8,201 nt of DNA from an uncultured Polymorphobacter sp. (GCA_937894055.1 CALDHQ010000079.1:1-8201), one strand, 5' to 3'. Counted from the first letter of the stretch, positions 1 through 5,240 are shown. Notes: generated by a model from the letters alone, not told the origin. Numbers and translations are program-made.

Positions 1-338
1 GCCGCCACCGTTGTAGATTTCCTTGCCGCCAAACCACATCTGGGCGCGCACCATCAGATCGCCATCGAGCAAGCCCCCACGCACACCAGCACAATGGCCG
101 AGTGCGCCGCGATGTAGCCGATCTTGTTGGCCGCACCCGCCTTGGCCGCCAGCATCCAGCCTTTACCCGCCGGGGTGTCGCGCTCTTGCAGCTTGACCTT
201 CCAGCCGCCTGTGGCCAGCAGAGCCCCCAGGCGCTTGGCGGCGGCCTCGGGCGCTTCGTTCAAATGGCCCTCGGCCTTGTGGTGAAAGGCCTTGAGGCTT
301 TGCTCGCGCAGGTTTTCTTTGAAGGTGCGCAGGTCGGC
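1..338 (-). pseudogene. resB: ResB-like cytochrome c biogenesis fragment with a frameshift
   Basis: ResB is the membrane partner of ResC/CcsA in system II cytochrome c maturation, which delivers and attaches haem on the outer side of the membrane. From about base 338 leftward the frame reads ADLRTFKENLREQSLKAFHH, then GWKVKLQERD, AAKAGAANKIGYIAAHSAIV and LVCVG, a run very like ResB of Burkholderiales. At a run of five C (74-78; G on the coding strand) the frame slips and stops at TGA 54-56. Adding one G restores GGLLDGDLMVRAQMWFGGKE and keeps the frame open to base 1, as intact ResB would. So it is a ResB fragment with a one-base deletion, open at the left edge and lacking its own start. System II is typical of betaproteobacteria and unusual in sphingomonads, so this piece looks foreign to its neighbours. 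Confidence 0.8.
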
Positions 339-884
339 AAAGCCCAGCTTGGCGCGAGCGATGGCCAGCGATGCCGACAGCAGGCTCTGATTGATGATGC
401 GCACCGAGGCGGTCGCCTTGGACACGCCGTCGATGTAGACGTTGGCGCTGCCCACCCGTCCGCCCCGGTTCTGGTTGGAGCCGATCTTGATGCTCTGCTG
501 CAGCGCCAGACCCTTGTACTGGTCGACAAAGCGGAACAGCGGCGCCTCGCCGAGCCCCTCCAGGAACACCGGTTCGTGATGCGACAGCACCTTGACGTCG
601 AGGAAGACGCCCTTGGCGTCGGTAAGCCTGAGGTCGTGGACGCGCAGGTCGCTAAACAGCGAGCCTTCGACGCGCCCGACGCTGAAGCTGATACCGTTGT
701 CGAGCCGCAGCCGGTGCAGCTGCGACACCAGGAAGCGGTGGCCCACCGGCTGGTCGAGCATCACCACTGCGCCCACCATCAGCGCGACAATCAGCAGCAA
801 CGCCGCGATAAGCCGCCAGATGCCGCGGGCAGCAACAGCCAGGTTGCGCAAGGCGCCGGTCGCAGGGTTGGGCGTTTCGGTCAT
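54..884 (-). CDS. Chimeric ORF: TamB N-terminus fused to an unknown segment and a ResB fragment
   Basis: This 276-codon frame starts as a translocation and assembly module protein TamB: a short cytoplasmic start, one hydrophobic anchor at about residues 22-43, then a segment with VGRVEGSLFSDL and LTDAKGVFLDV (residues 69-97) typical of the TamB N-terminus. TamB normally runs beyond 1000 residues and spans the periplasm to partner TamA. Here the similarity stops near residue 98-100. Residues ~100-168 are unidentified, and residues ~169-276 read as cytochrome c biogenesis protein ResB. The start ATG (882-884) overlaps the tamA stop by one base (TGATG), so translation is probably coupled to tamA, and the start is firm. 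The fused product is unlikely to be a working TamB or ResB. I think the fusion is an assembly artefact or a recombination scar rather than a real protein. Confidence 0.7.
   Translation of the reverse strand: MTETPNPATGALRNLAVAARGIWRLIAALLLIVALMVGAVVMLDQPVGHRFLVSQLHRLRLDNGISFSVGRVEGSLFSDLRVHDLRLTDAKGVFLDVKVLSHHEPVFLEGLGEAPLFRFVDQYKGLALQQSIKIGSNQNRGGRVGSANVYIDGVSKATASVRIINQSLLSASLAIARAKLGFADLRTFKENLREQSLKAFHHKAEGHLNEAPEAAAKRLGALLATGGWKVKLQERDTPAGKGWMLAAKAGAANKIGYIAAHSAIVLVCVGACSMAI
339..587 (-). other. Unassigned open segment between the TamB and ResB parts
   Basis: About 83 codons in the same open frame, with the GC-rich codon use of a real coding region. They match neither the TamB repeats nor the membrane-spanning N-terminus that ResB should have. 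Recognisable stretches are EPVFLEGLGEAPLFRFVDQY and GRVGSANVYIDGVSKATASV; I cannot place them in a family. The last ~14 residues (SASLAIARAKLGF) resemble the STSLCIARN region that precedes DLRTFKEN in Burkholderiales ResB, so ResB similarity may begin near base 380. No membrane helix is visible, although ResB has one or more here. This may be a third source piece in a composite junction. Confidence 0.4.
588..884 (-). pseudogene. tamB: tamB, 5' fragment (about 99 codons)
   Basis: This is the part of the chimeric frame that can be assigned to TamB, the inner-membrane-anchored AsmA-like protein that works with the Omp85 protein TamA in outer membrane biogenesis. Evidence is the single N-terminal membrane anchor (residues ~22-43), the VGRVEGS...SDLRVHDL pattern after it, and its position directly after tamA with a TGATG overlap, the usual tamA-tamB order. 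The right-hand limit is approximate: the TamB-like pattern fades just after GVFLDV, where family members would continue with long beta-helical repeats. The remaining thousand or so codons are absent from the window. Confidence 0.7.
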
Positions 885-2851
885 CAGAACGACTGCCCGA
901 TCGAGACGTAGAACGCGACCTTGGGGTCGTTGGGGCCGGGATTGATCGGTGTCGCAATGTCGACGCGTACCGGACCGAAGCTGGTGTAATAGCGCGCGCC
1001 GATGCCGACGCCGAAGCTCATGCCCGAAAAGTCGGGAACGGTGCCGGTGAACACCTGACCGGCATCAACGAACGGTACGACGCCCCAGTCGCCGAAGCGG
1101 ATGCGCGCTTCGATGCTGGCTTCGGTCAGCGAATTGCCGCCGGTCGGCACGCCTTCGGCATCCTTGGGGCCGACTTGCTGGAAGTTGTAGCCGCGCACCG
1201 AGCCGCCGCCACCGGCATAGAAGCGCCGCGTCGGCGCGATGTTGCCGCGCGATGCCCCGATGATCGAGCCGAAGTGCAGTCGCCCGGCGAGCGTCACGCG
1301 ACCGGCGACCGGCTGGTAATAGGTGCCTTCGAGCTGGGCGCGAATATAGGCGAACGAGCCGCTTTCGAACGAGACCTGCGGCGAGGCGCGCATGTTGATC
1401 CGGAAGCCGCGCTCGGGGTTGAGCAGGTCGTTCGAGCCGTCATAGCTCAGGCTCAACGGCGCCGACAGAATGTAATACATCGTCCGCGGCGTGTCGGGGC
1501 CGGTCGAGGCGCTGAGATCGGCTTCGTTCGACGCGGCGAATTCGACGCCGAGCGAATAATACCATTTCTTCTGCCAGATCAGGTTGGTTTCAAGTTCGAC
1601 GAGGCCGCCGACGGTGGCGGTGGTGGCATCGAACGCGTCCTGGTTCTGCGTCGTCAGTGCCGTGGCAAGCACCAGCGTGCGGTCGCGCTTGAGCCAGTTG
1701 CGGCGGCGCATCTCGGCACCGAGGCCGAGCTCGCGCTGCGAGACGAGCCCGCTGAAGGTAACCTGGCCTTGCGGCGGCAGCAGGTTGCGGTGCTGCCAGC
1801 TGCCGGAGACGCGGAAGCCTTCGCCGGTCGAATAACCGGCGCTCGCCGATACGGTGCGCAGCGGCGCGGTTTCGCCGGTGACGATCAGGTCGACAATCGC
1901 CGTCCCGTCGGGGTTGGTGCCGGCGTTGACCGGCTTGATGACCACCGAGCCGTACAGGTTGGTCGCGATCAGCGCGCGCCGCAGATCCTCGACTTCGGCA
2001 GAGCTATAGACATCGCCGGGCTTGAACCGGACCATGCGCTGCATGTGGCGCGTGGTGATTTGCGCGCTGCCCTCGCTTTTGACCGTACCGAAGCGACCGA
2101 GCGGGCCGGGGTCGATCTTCTGCGTCAGCAGCGCCGCCGCAGCAGCATGGTCGATGACGATGTCGGGGTCGCCGATTTCGGGGAACGGATGACCCTTGGT
2201 CGCGAGCTGGCCGCGCAGGCCCGCCTGCGCCGCTTCGAACGGTGCCGCGGCAGCGACCGTACCCGGCGTCAGCCCCAGCGCGCTGCTTGCCACAATGACA
2301 TCTTCAGGGGTGGGCGAAATGATATCGATCTGTGTGAACTTGTAGAGCGGTCCGGGCTCGACGGTGATTTCGACGCGCACCGTACCGCCGGCGGCGGGCG
2401 GGACGATCTTGGGGGTGATGGTGCCGCCGTAATAGCCGATCGAGCGCAACAGCTGTTCGATCAGCGCGACATCGGCGGTGGTGCGGCGCCGGACCTGCGC
2501 GATGTTGCTCGGCTCGTTGCGACCCTTGTGCAGCAGCGATGTCTCGTTGAACCGCGTCATCAGGTTGAGTTGGGTCAGCCCGGTCACCACCACGACATAG
2601 CGCACATCGACGTCGGTGAACGGCTTGGCGTCCGCTGGCGCCGCAGTATTCTCGAGCGTCGGCCACGGCACCGCATTGCCGGGCAGCGGCGCCATTGCAT
2701 CGAAGAACGGTGATTCGGTCGGAGCCGTCGGGGTTTCGGGGGCCGGGGCCGTCGCCGGTTCAGCGGTCGCAACCGGCGCCGCCGCCATTGCTGCAACCGG
2801 GCACAGCATCAGCGCCAGGACTGTCCCGGATACAACAACGCGATTGACCAT
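884..2851 (-). CDS. tamA: TamA-like Omp85-family outer membrane assembly protein
   Basis: This 655-residue protein fits TamA, the outer membrane half of the TAM complex that helps insert autotransporters and other barrel proteins. A signal peptide (hydrophobic residues ~5-23, likely cut after AMA) is followed by an Ala/Pro/Thr-rich linker to about residue 47. Residues ~70-330 fit POTRA-type modules, for example VVVTGLTQLNLMTRF and a later DVYSSAEVEDLRRAL. Residues ~335-655 form the 16-strand barrel type, with the Omp85 signature RFYAGGGGSVRGY at 543-555 and a terminal aromatic residue (VSIGQSF). E. coli TamA has about 577 residues, so this is somewhat long, partly from the linker. It overlaps tamB by one base, which favours TamA over BamA, as does the absence of the usual bamA neighbours. 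The start ATG has only a weak ribosome site (GGA about 7 bases upstream). Confidence 0.88.
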   Translation of the reverse strand: MVNRVVVSGTVLALMLCPVAAMAAAPVATAEPATAPAPETPTAPTESPFFDAMAPLPGNAVPWPTLENTAAPADAKPFTDVDVRYVVVVTGLTQLNLMTRFNETSLLHKGRNEPSNIAQVRRRTTADVALIEQLLRSIGYYGGTITPKIVPPAAGGTVRVEITVEPGPLYKFTQIDIISPTPEDVIVASSALGLTPGTVAAAAPFEAAQAGLRGQLATKGHPFPEIGDPDIVIDHAAAAALLTQKIDPGPLGRFGTVKSEGSAQITTRHMQRMVRFKPGDVYSSAEVEDLRRALIATNLYGSVVIKPVNAGTNPDGTAIVDLIVTGETAPLRTVSASAGYSTGEGFRVSGSWQHRNLLPPQGQVTFSGLVSQRELGLGAEMRRRNWLKRDRTLVLATALTTQNQDAFDATTATVGGLVELETNLIWQKKWYYSLGVEFAASNEADLSASTGPDTPRTMYYILSAPLSLSYDGSNDLLNPERGFRINMRASPQVSFESGSFAYIRAQLEGTYYQPVAGRVTLAGRLHFGSIIGASRGNIAPTRRFYAGGGGSVRGYNFQQVGPKDAEGVPTGGNSLTEASIEARIRFGDWGVVPFVDAGQVFTGTVPDFSGMSFGVGIGARYYTSFGPVRVDIATPINPGPNDPKVAFYVSIGQSF

Positions 2852-2987
2852 CGTGTCCGTCTAGCCGAGGTGCCGGTGCGCGCAAAGGCGCGAATTCACA
2901 GAGCCATCATGTCGCGGCGTGTGCGTCGCGCTGGCGCAGCAGGTTGCGCCGTGGCAAACGGCGCGGATTGAACGGAGACAGGCGCAC
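2852..2987. promoter_or_regulatory. Divergent intergenic region, tamA / small membrane protein
   Basis: These 136 bases separate the tamA start (leftward) from the small membrane protein start (rightward), so both promoters should lie here. I see no convincing -35/-10 pair on either strand. Two short inverted repeats are present: CGCGC-AAAG-GCGCG at 2879-2892, within the likely tamA leader, and GCGCCGT-GGCAA-ACGGCGC at 2946-2964, within the leader of the small gene. Neither is followed by a T run on either strand, so they are not obvious terminators. Confidence 0.4.
2946..2964. repeat. 7-bp perfect inverted repeat (hairpin) in leader
   Basis: GCGCCGT and ACGGCGC form a perfect 7-bp stem around the 5-base loop GGCAA. 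The hairpin ends 23 bases before the likely ATG at 2988, just ahead of the GGAG ribosome site at 2974-2977. It could be a protein-binding dyad or an RNA structure in the leader; in DNA this GC-rich it could also be chance. Confidence 0.4.
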
Positions 2988-3149
2988 ATGGTCGAACGTG
3001 GTGGCGGTATTTTGATTGCCCTAGGGCTAATCATCGGCGCGGTGGTCGGGCTGTTTGCCGGCAACGGTGCACTGGGTATGCTCGGCGGGCTGGTCGCGGG
3101 CGCGGTTGCGGCCTGGGCACTGGTGCGCCGCGACGATCGCCGCAAATGA
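2988..3149 (+). CDS. Small glycine-rich two-helix membrane protein (53 aa)
   Basis: I do not recognise the family. The 53-residue product has a polar start (MVERGGG), two hydrophobic segments (about residues 8-22 and 27-44) joined by AGNGALG, and a basic end (VRRDDRRK), which predicts a small inner-membrane hairpin with the tail in the cytoplasm. Small residues recur at helix-packing spacing (GAVVG, GMLGG, GLVAG), as in glycine-zipper proteins. I chose the ATG at 2988 because a GGAG ribosome site lies 10 bases upstream (2974-2977) and the membrane segment follows at once. The same frame is open from an ATG at 2919, but that extension is polar, includes the hairpin and has no evident ribosome site. 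The gene is divergent from tamA, and its stop lies 4 bases from the end of the convergent repressor gene. Confidence 0.6.
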   Translation: MVERGGGILIALGLIIGAVVGLFAGNGALGMLGGLVAGAVAAWALVRRDDRRK

Positions 3150-3170
3150 CGGCCTAATTCAGCCGCCGTC
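3148..3170. terminator. Weak hairpin at the convergent junction
   Basis: GACGGC (3148-3153) and GCCGTC (3165-3170) form a 6-bp stem with an 11-base loop. It spans the 4-base gap between the stop of the small membrane protein and the stop of the repressor gene. There is no T run on either side, so it is at best a weak or factor-dependent termination signal shared by the two converging genes. Confidence 0.25.
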
Positions 3171-3834
3171 CGACCCATACTACCCGGCCGATGACACTGA
3201 CTTCGGCGGGGTCGCAATTGTCCCAGCTCGGATAGGCTTCGTTGTCACTGCGGATCATCAGGCGCTTGGTCGCCGGATTGACGCCGAGCCGCTTGACCAG
3301 CAGCGCGTCATCGGTGCGCAGTACATAGATGCCGTCGCGCAGCCGCTCGCGGTCATCGGTATCGACCAGGATATTATCGCCGTCAGCAAGTGTCGGCAGC
3401 ATTGAATCGCCCTCGACACGGATGACCGACAGCGCTTCGGGGCGGCCGCTGGCGATCGAACGCACCCATTGCGACTGGAACGCCAGCACTGCCACCGGCA
3501 CTTCGGTTTCAGTGACCGCGCCGGCACCCGCCGAAGCACCGATGTTGAGGTAGGGGATCAGCACATAGTCATGCGCCGCCGCCGTCGTGCTGGCGTGCGC
3601 CATCACCGCGCGACCGGCGTGCTCCTCCGGTCCGCCAAGCAGCCGTTCGGCAATGCCGAAATGCTGCGCCAGCAGGCGACGGTCGTCCTCGCTCAAACGC
3701 CGCGGGACGCCGCGTTTGACGAACTGTTGAACATAGGTCGGATTGCGTCCGAGCAGTCGTGACAGCGAGGTATAATCCTCGCCCGCCGCGGTGATCAACG
3801 CATCCAACCGCAAGCGGATGGCTGTGTTATCCAT
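3154..3834 (-). CDS. LexA/CI-like repressor with HTH and S24 peptidase domains
   Basis: This 226-residue protein is a DNA-binding repressor of the self-cleaving S24 type. Residues ~20-60 form an HTH region (SLSRLLGRNPTYVQQFVKRG), followed by an Ala-rich linker. Residues ~90-226 form the LexA-like peptidase domain. The predicted catalytic serine is S144 in VEGDSM and the general base is K181 in LLVKRL, 37 residues apart, the same spacing as S119/K156 in LexA. Candidate Ala-Gly cleavage bonds are A102-G103 and A104-G105, about 40 residues before the serine, as expected for RecA-assisted cleavage. The ATG is firm, with AGGAGGT at 3844-3850 and a 9-base spacer. It is not canonical LexA, whose HTH differs, and no phage genes lie nearby. 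By inference it represses the divergent genes and itself through dyads in the upstream gap. Confidence 0.85.
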   Translation of the reverse strand: MDNTAIRLRLDALITAAGEDYTSLSRLLGRNPTYVQQFVKRGVPRRLSEDDRRLLAQHFGIAERLLGGPEEHAGRAVMAHASTTAAAHDYVLIPYLNIGASAGAGAVTETEVPVAVLAFQSQWVRSIASGRPEALSVIRVEGDSMLPTLADGDNILVDTDDRERLRDGIYVLRTDDALLVKRLGVNPATKRLMIRSDNEAYPSWDNCDPAEVSVIGRVVWVGRRLN

Positions 3835-3843
3835 TCGCCTGGA

Positions 3844-3850
3844 ACCTCCT
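3844..3850 (-). promoter_or_regulatory. Strong Shine-Dalgarno of the S24 repressor gene
   Basis: On the minus strand this reads AGGAGGT, a near-perfect anti-16S match, 9 bases before the ATG at 3834. It fixes the start and is the strongest ribosome site in the window; most other genes here have weak ones or rely on overlap. Confidence 0.75.
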
Positions 3851-3887
3851 CTCCCGATCCCAAGGCATTACGCACACTACAAATAGT

Positions 3888-3916
3888 TTTTTACCTAGAC
3901 TAGTAGGAAATTGCAA
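3888..3916 (-). promoter_or_regulatory. Candidate promoter of the repressor gene
   Basis: Read on the minus strand, TTGCAA (3916-3911) and TAAAAA (3893-3888) are separated by exactly 17 bases, a sigma-70-like arrangement. Transcription would start near base 3881 and leave a leader of about 45 bases that includes the strong ribosome site. The CCTA-N6-TAGG dyad lies inside the spacer and the ACTA-N4-TAGT dyad lies over the predicted start point, where an autorepressor would bind. Alphaproteobacterial promoters tolerate weak -10 boxes, so this is a candidate only. Confidence 0.4.
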
Positions 3917-3924
3917 CAGATAGT
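3896..3924 (+). promoter_or_regulatory. Candidate promoter of the small HTH-like gene
   Basis: TAGACT (3896-3901) and GATAGT (3919-3924) lie 17 bases apart and each matches four of six sigma-70 consensus bases. Transcription would begin near 3931, which would exclude the upstream ATG at 3930 and favour the start at 3963. This promoter overlaps the minus-strand one almost completely, so one bound repressor could block both. Confidence 0.35.
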
Positions 3925-3962
3925 CACTTATGGGTCCGATTCGGTTAGGGAGTATATCCAAT

Positions 3963-4160
3963 ATGACACTATTGTCCGCAGTCGAGCGCTGTCTACGTAG
4001 CCACCGACTTCCCGCCTCGCGATTCGGCCGCCAGGCGGCACGCGATCCACGTCTGGTTTACGATTTGCGCCGTGGCCGCCAGCCACGCGCCGAAACCGAG
4101 GCCAAGGTTCTTGCCTATATCGCCGAAATTGCCACCCGGGCACCGCAGGTGTCGCAGTGA
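3963..4160 (+). CDS. Small HTH-like protein (65 aa), divergent from the repressor
   Basis: This basic 65-residue protein contains SRFGRQAARDPRLVYDLRRG followed by QPRAETEAKVLAYIAEI, a pattern I know from small conserved alphaproteobacterial proteins of XRE-like HTH character. It parallels the HTH of the neighbouring repressor: both have SR..GR, then P..V, then RG.PR, and a closing helix. A DNA-binding role is therefore likely but unproven. The start at 3963 is preferred because AGGGAG (3947-3952) lies 10 bases upstream; an in-frame ATG at 3930 would add 11 residues with no ribosome site and would sit on the predicted transcription start. Its stop overlaps the next gene by four bases. Its placement, facing away from an S24 repressor across shared operators, recalls phage Cro; it could equally be an unrelated small regulator. 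Confidence 0.65.
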   Translation: MTLLSAVERCLRSHRLPASRFGRQAARDPRLVYDLRRGRQPRAETEAKVLAYIAEIATRAPQVSQ

Positions 4161-4558
4161 GGCCGCTGACGCGTGATGCGCACCGCCCGCTGATGCAGGC
4201 GCTGCGCCAGATTATCGGACTGGGCGACACTGTCGCCGGATTGGCGGCGAAGCTCGATGCGTGTCCGCCATCACCGACGACGCCACCGCTGATGCTGGTG
4301 GAATCGATCGGCAGTGAGCCCTGGGCCAGCGCCACCTTCGTCGGCCAGACCCACTGGATCGAGCTGCAGCTCGAAGGCCATGGCGATGCGGTGGCGGCAA
4401 CCTGCCGGCGCCTCGAAATCGAGCTTGGCGAGGCCGAGTTCGATGTGCCCGGGCATATCGTTGCCGATGTCGCGGTCGAGGCCGCGCTGCCGGTGACTGC
4501 CGCGAACGGCATGACCTCATGCAATCTACGGCTCGAGATCCTGACCATCGAGGATTGA
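4157..4558 (+). CDS. Conserved-looking hypothetical protein (133 aa)
   Basis: I do not recognise this protein. It is acidic, with no signal peptide or membrane segment, so probably cytoplasmic. An N-terminal helical half (about residues 8-36, MQALRQIIGLGDTVAGLAAK) is followed by what looks like an alpha/beta half: SATFVGQTHWIELQLEG, a helix with CRRLEIELGEAEF, GHIVADVAVEAAL and a final strand CNLRLEILTIED. The start is GTG at 4157, overlapping the upstream stop (GTGA), which implies coupled translation with the small HTH-like protein. An ATG at 4193 (codon 13) is the alternative. Codon and GC pattern match the neighbours. Its partner gene suggests a linked task or regulation by the S24 repressor, but no function can be given. 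Confidence 0.65.
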   Translation: MRPLTRDAHRPLMQALRQIIGLGDTVAGLAAKLDACPPSPTTPPLMLVESIGSEPWASATFVGQTHWIELQLEGHGDAVAATCRRLEIELGEAEFDVPGHIVADVAVEAALPVTAANGMTSCNLRLEILTIED

Positions 4559-4570
4559 GCGCCCGTGTCC

Positions 4571-4602
4571 GGCACCGTGGCGCGGGGGAACGCTACGGTG
4601 CC
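4571..4602. terminator. 12-bp hairpin between converging genes, possible bidirectional terminator
   Basis: GGCACCGTGGCG (4571-4582) pairs with CGCTACGGTGCC (4591-4602) to give a 12-bp stem with one G-T wobble and an 8-base loop. It lies between the stop of the hypothetical gene (4558) and the end of tetR, and its right arm covers the last tetR codons and stop. There is no clear T run on either strand, so it is not a textbook intrinsic terminator, but its position fits shared termination. Confidence 0.5.
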
Positions 4603-5240
4603 GATACCGGTGCATAGGCGCGCAGAATGACACCGGCGCAGCGTGCGATATGGGCGCTGCGCGTCGTCCCTTCGAACGGCGGCATGCCGAATTCCTGATG
4701 CAGTACCGGCCGATGGCGCAACAGCGCCAGATAGTCGCCGGCAATCTCCTCGGCGTCACCCGCCAGCACGCCCCGTAGCAGCAATAATTCGACCAGCGCG
4801 GTGACCTGCGCTTGGGTGAAAGCAATCGCATTGTCAAAAAACAAGGCACCGAGCTCGGGCGAGCGCTGGCGCTCGCTGACGATGATCTGGTGCATCGCCA
4901 GCGCATCGGGGTGCAGGATCAAGCCCAGAAACGCTTCGCCAGCAGCCTGCAGCATTGCCGCCGGTTCCTGCGCGCGCGTCGCCTCGGCGCCAAGGTCGTT
5001 GAGCATCGTCCGGCATTTGCGCGCCACGGCCTCGGCAAACAGCGCGTCCTTGCTCTGGAAGTGGCGGTACACGGTCAGCTTCGAAACCTGCGCTGCTTCG
5101 GCAATGCGCTCCATGCTGGTCGCTGCGTAGCCATGCTCGATGAACAGCGTCTGCGCCGCCGCCATGATCGCGGCGTGCTTGGCCATGTCGGTCGGACGGC
5201 CGCGCGCGCCCGGTCGGAGGGTGATGTGCTGCGACGACAT
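4593..5240 (-). CDS. TetR/AcrR-family repressor, probable regulator of the divergent RND operon
   Basis: This 215-residue protein begins with a basic GARGRP arm and has the TetR HTH at residues ~38-63 (GYAATSMERIAEAAQVSKLT followed by VYRHFQSKDALF). The rest is helical ligand-binding domain. IIVSERQRSPELGALFFDNA resembles the AefR-like TetR C-terminal domain. TetR proteins bind short palindromes as dimers and release them on binding a small molecule. I chose the ATG at 5240; the frame extends three codons to a TTG at 5249, but neither start has a good ribosome site. The gene is divergent from the RND adaptor across 72 bases holding two CAAAT/ATTTG palindromes, one of them 7 bases before this start, so it probably controls the pump and itself. 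The inducer cannot be read from the sequence. Confidence 0.88.
   Translation of the reverse strand: MSSQHITLRPGARGRPTDMAKHAAIMAAAQTLFIEHGYAATSMERIAEAAQVSKLTVYRHFQSKDALFAEAVARKCRTMLNDLGAEATRAQEPAAMLQAAGEAFLGLILHPDALAMHQIIVSERQRSPELGALFFDNAIAFTQAQVTALVELLLLRGVLAGDAEEIAGDYLALLRHRPVLHQEFGMPPFEGTTRSAHIARCAGVILRAYAPVSAP

Larger units (their letters stand above)
3876..3931. promoter_or_regulatory. Cluster of ACTA/TAGT operator-like dyads
   Basis: Three symmetric elements sit in an AT-richer patch. They are ACTA-CAAA-TAGT (3876-3887), CCTA-GACTAG-TAGG with ACTAGT in its centre (3894-3907), and a looser ATAGTCACTTAT (3920-3931) containing AGT-C-ACT. Half-sites TAGT/ACTA recur on both strands. They overlap both candidate promoters between the repressor and the small HTH-like gene, so they are the best candidates for operators of the S24 repressor or the small protein. 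This is inferred from position and symmetry only. Confidence 0.45.

Noticed and set aside
102..911. A 269-codon plus-strand frame opposite tamB/ResB
   Set aside because: The minus strand shows recognisable TamB and ResB residues and a coupled start; this frame shows none.
1175..2713. A 512-codon open frame on the plus strand, antisense to tamA
   Set aside because: It lies wholly inside tamA, has Arg/Asp/Ala-rich low-complexity content and no recognisable domain. It is a by-product of GC-rich codon use on the other strand.
2919..2987. Upstream extension of the small membrane protein from ATG 2919
   Set aside because: The extra 23 residues are polar, span a hairpin and lack a ribosome site; GGAG lies correctly before the ATG at 2988.
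3154..4558. A prophage or prophage remnant
   Set aside because: The repressor resembles phage CI, but no integrase, replication, packaging, tail or lysis gene and no attachment repeat is visible in the window.
3928..4575. A 215-codon minus-strand frame across the small HTH-like gene and the hypothetical gene
   Set aside because: Ser/Arg/Pro-rich content with no family pattern, and it would cross the control region. The plus-strand genes have a ribosome site and a GTGA overlap.
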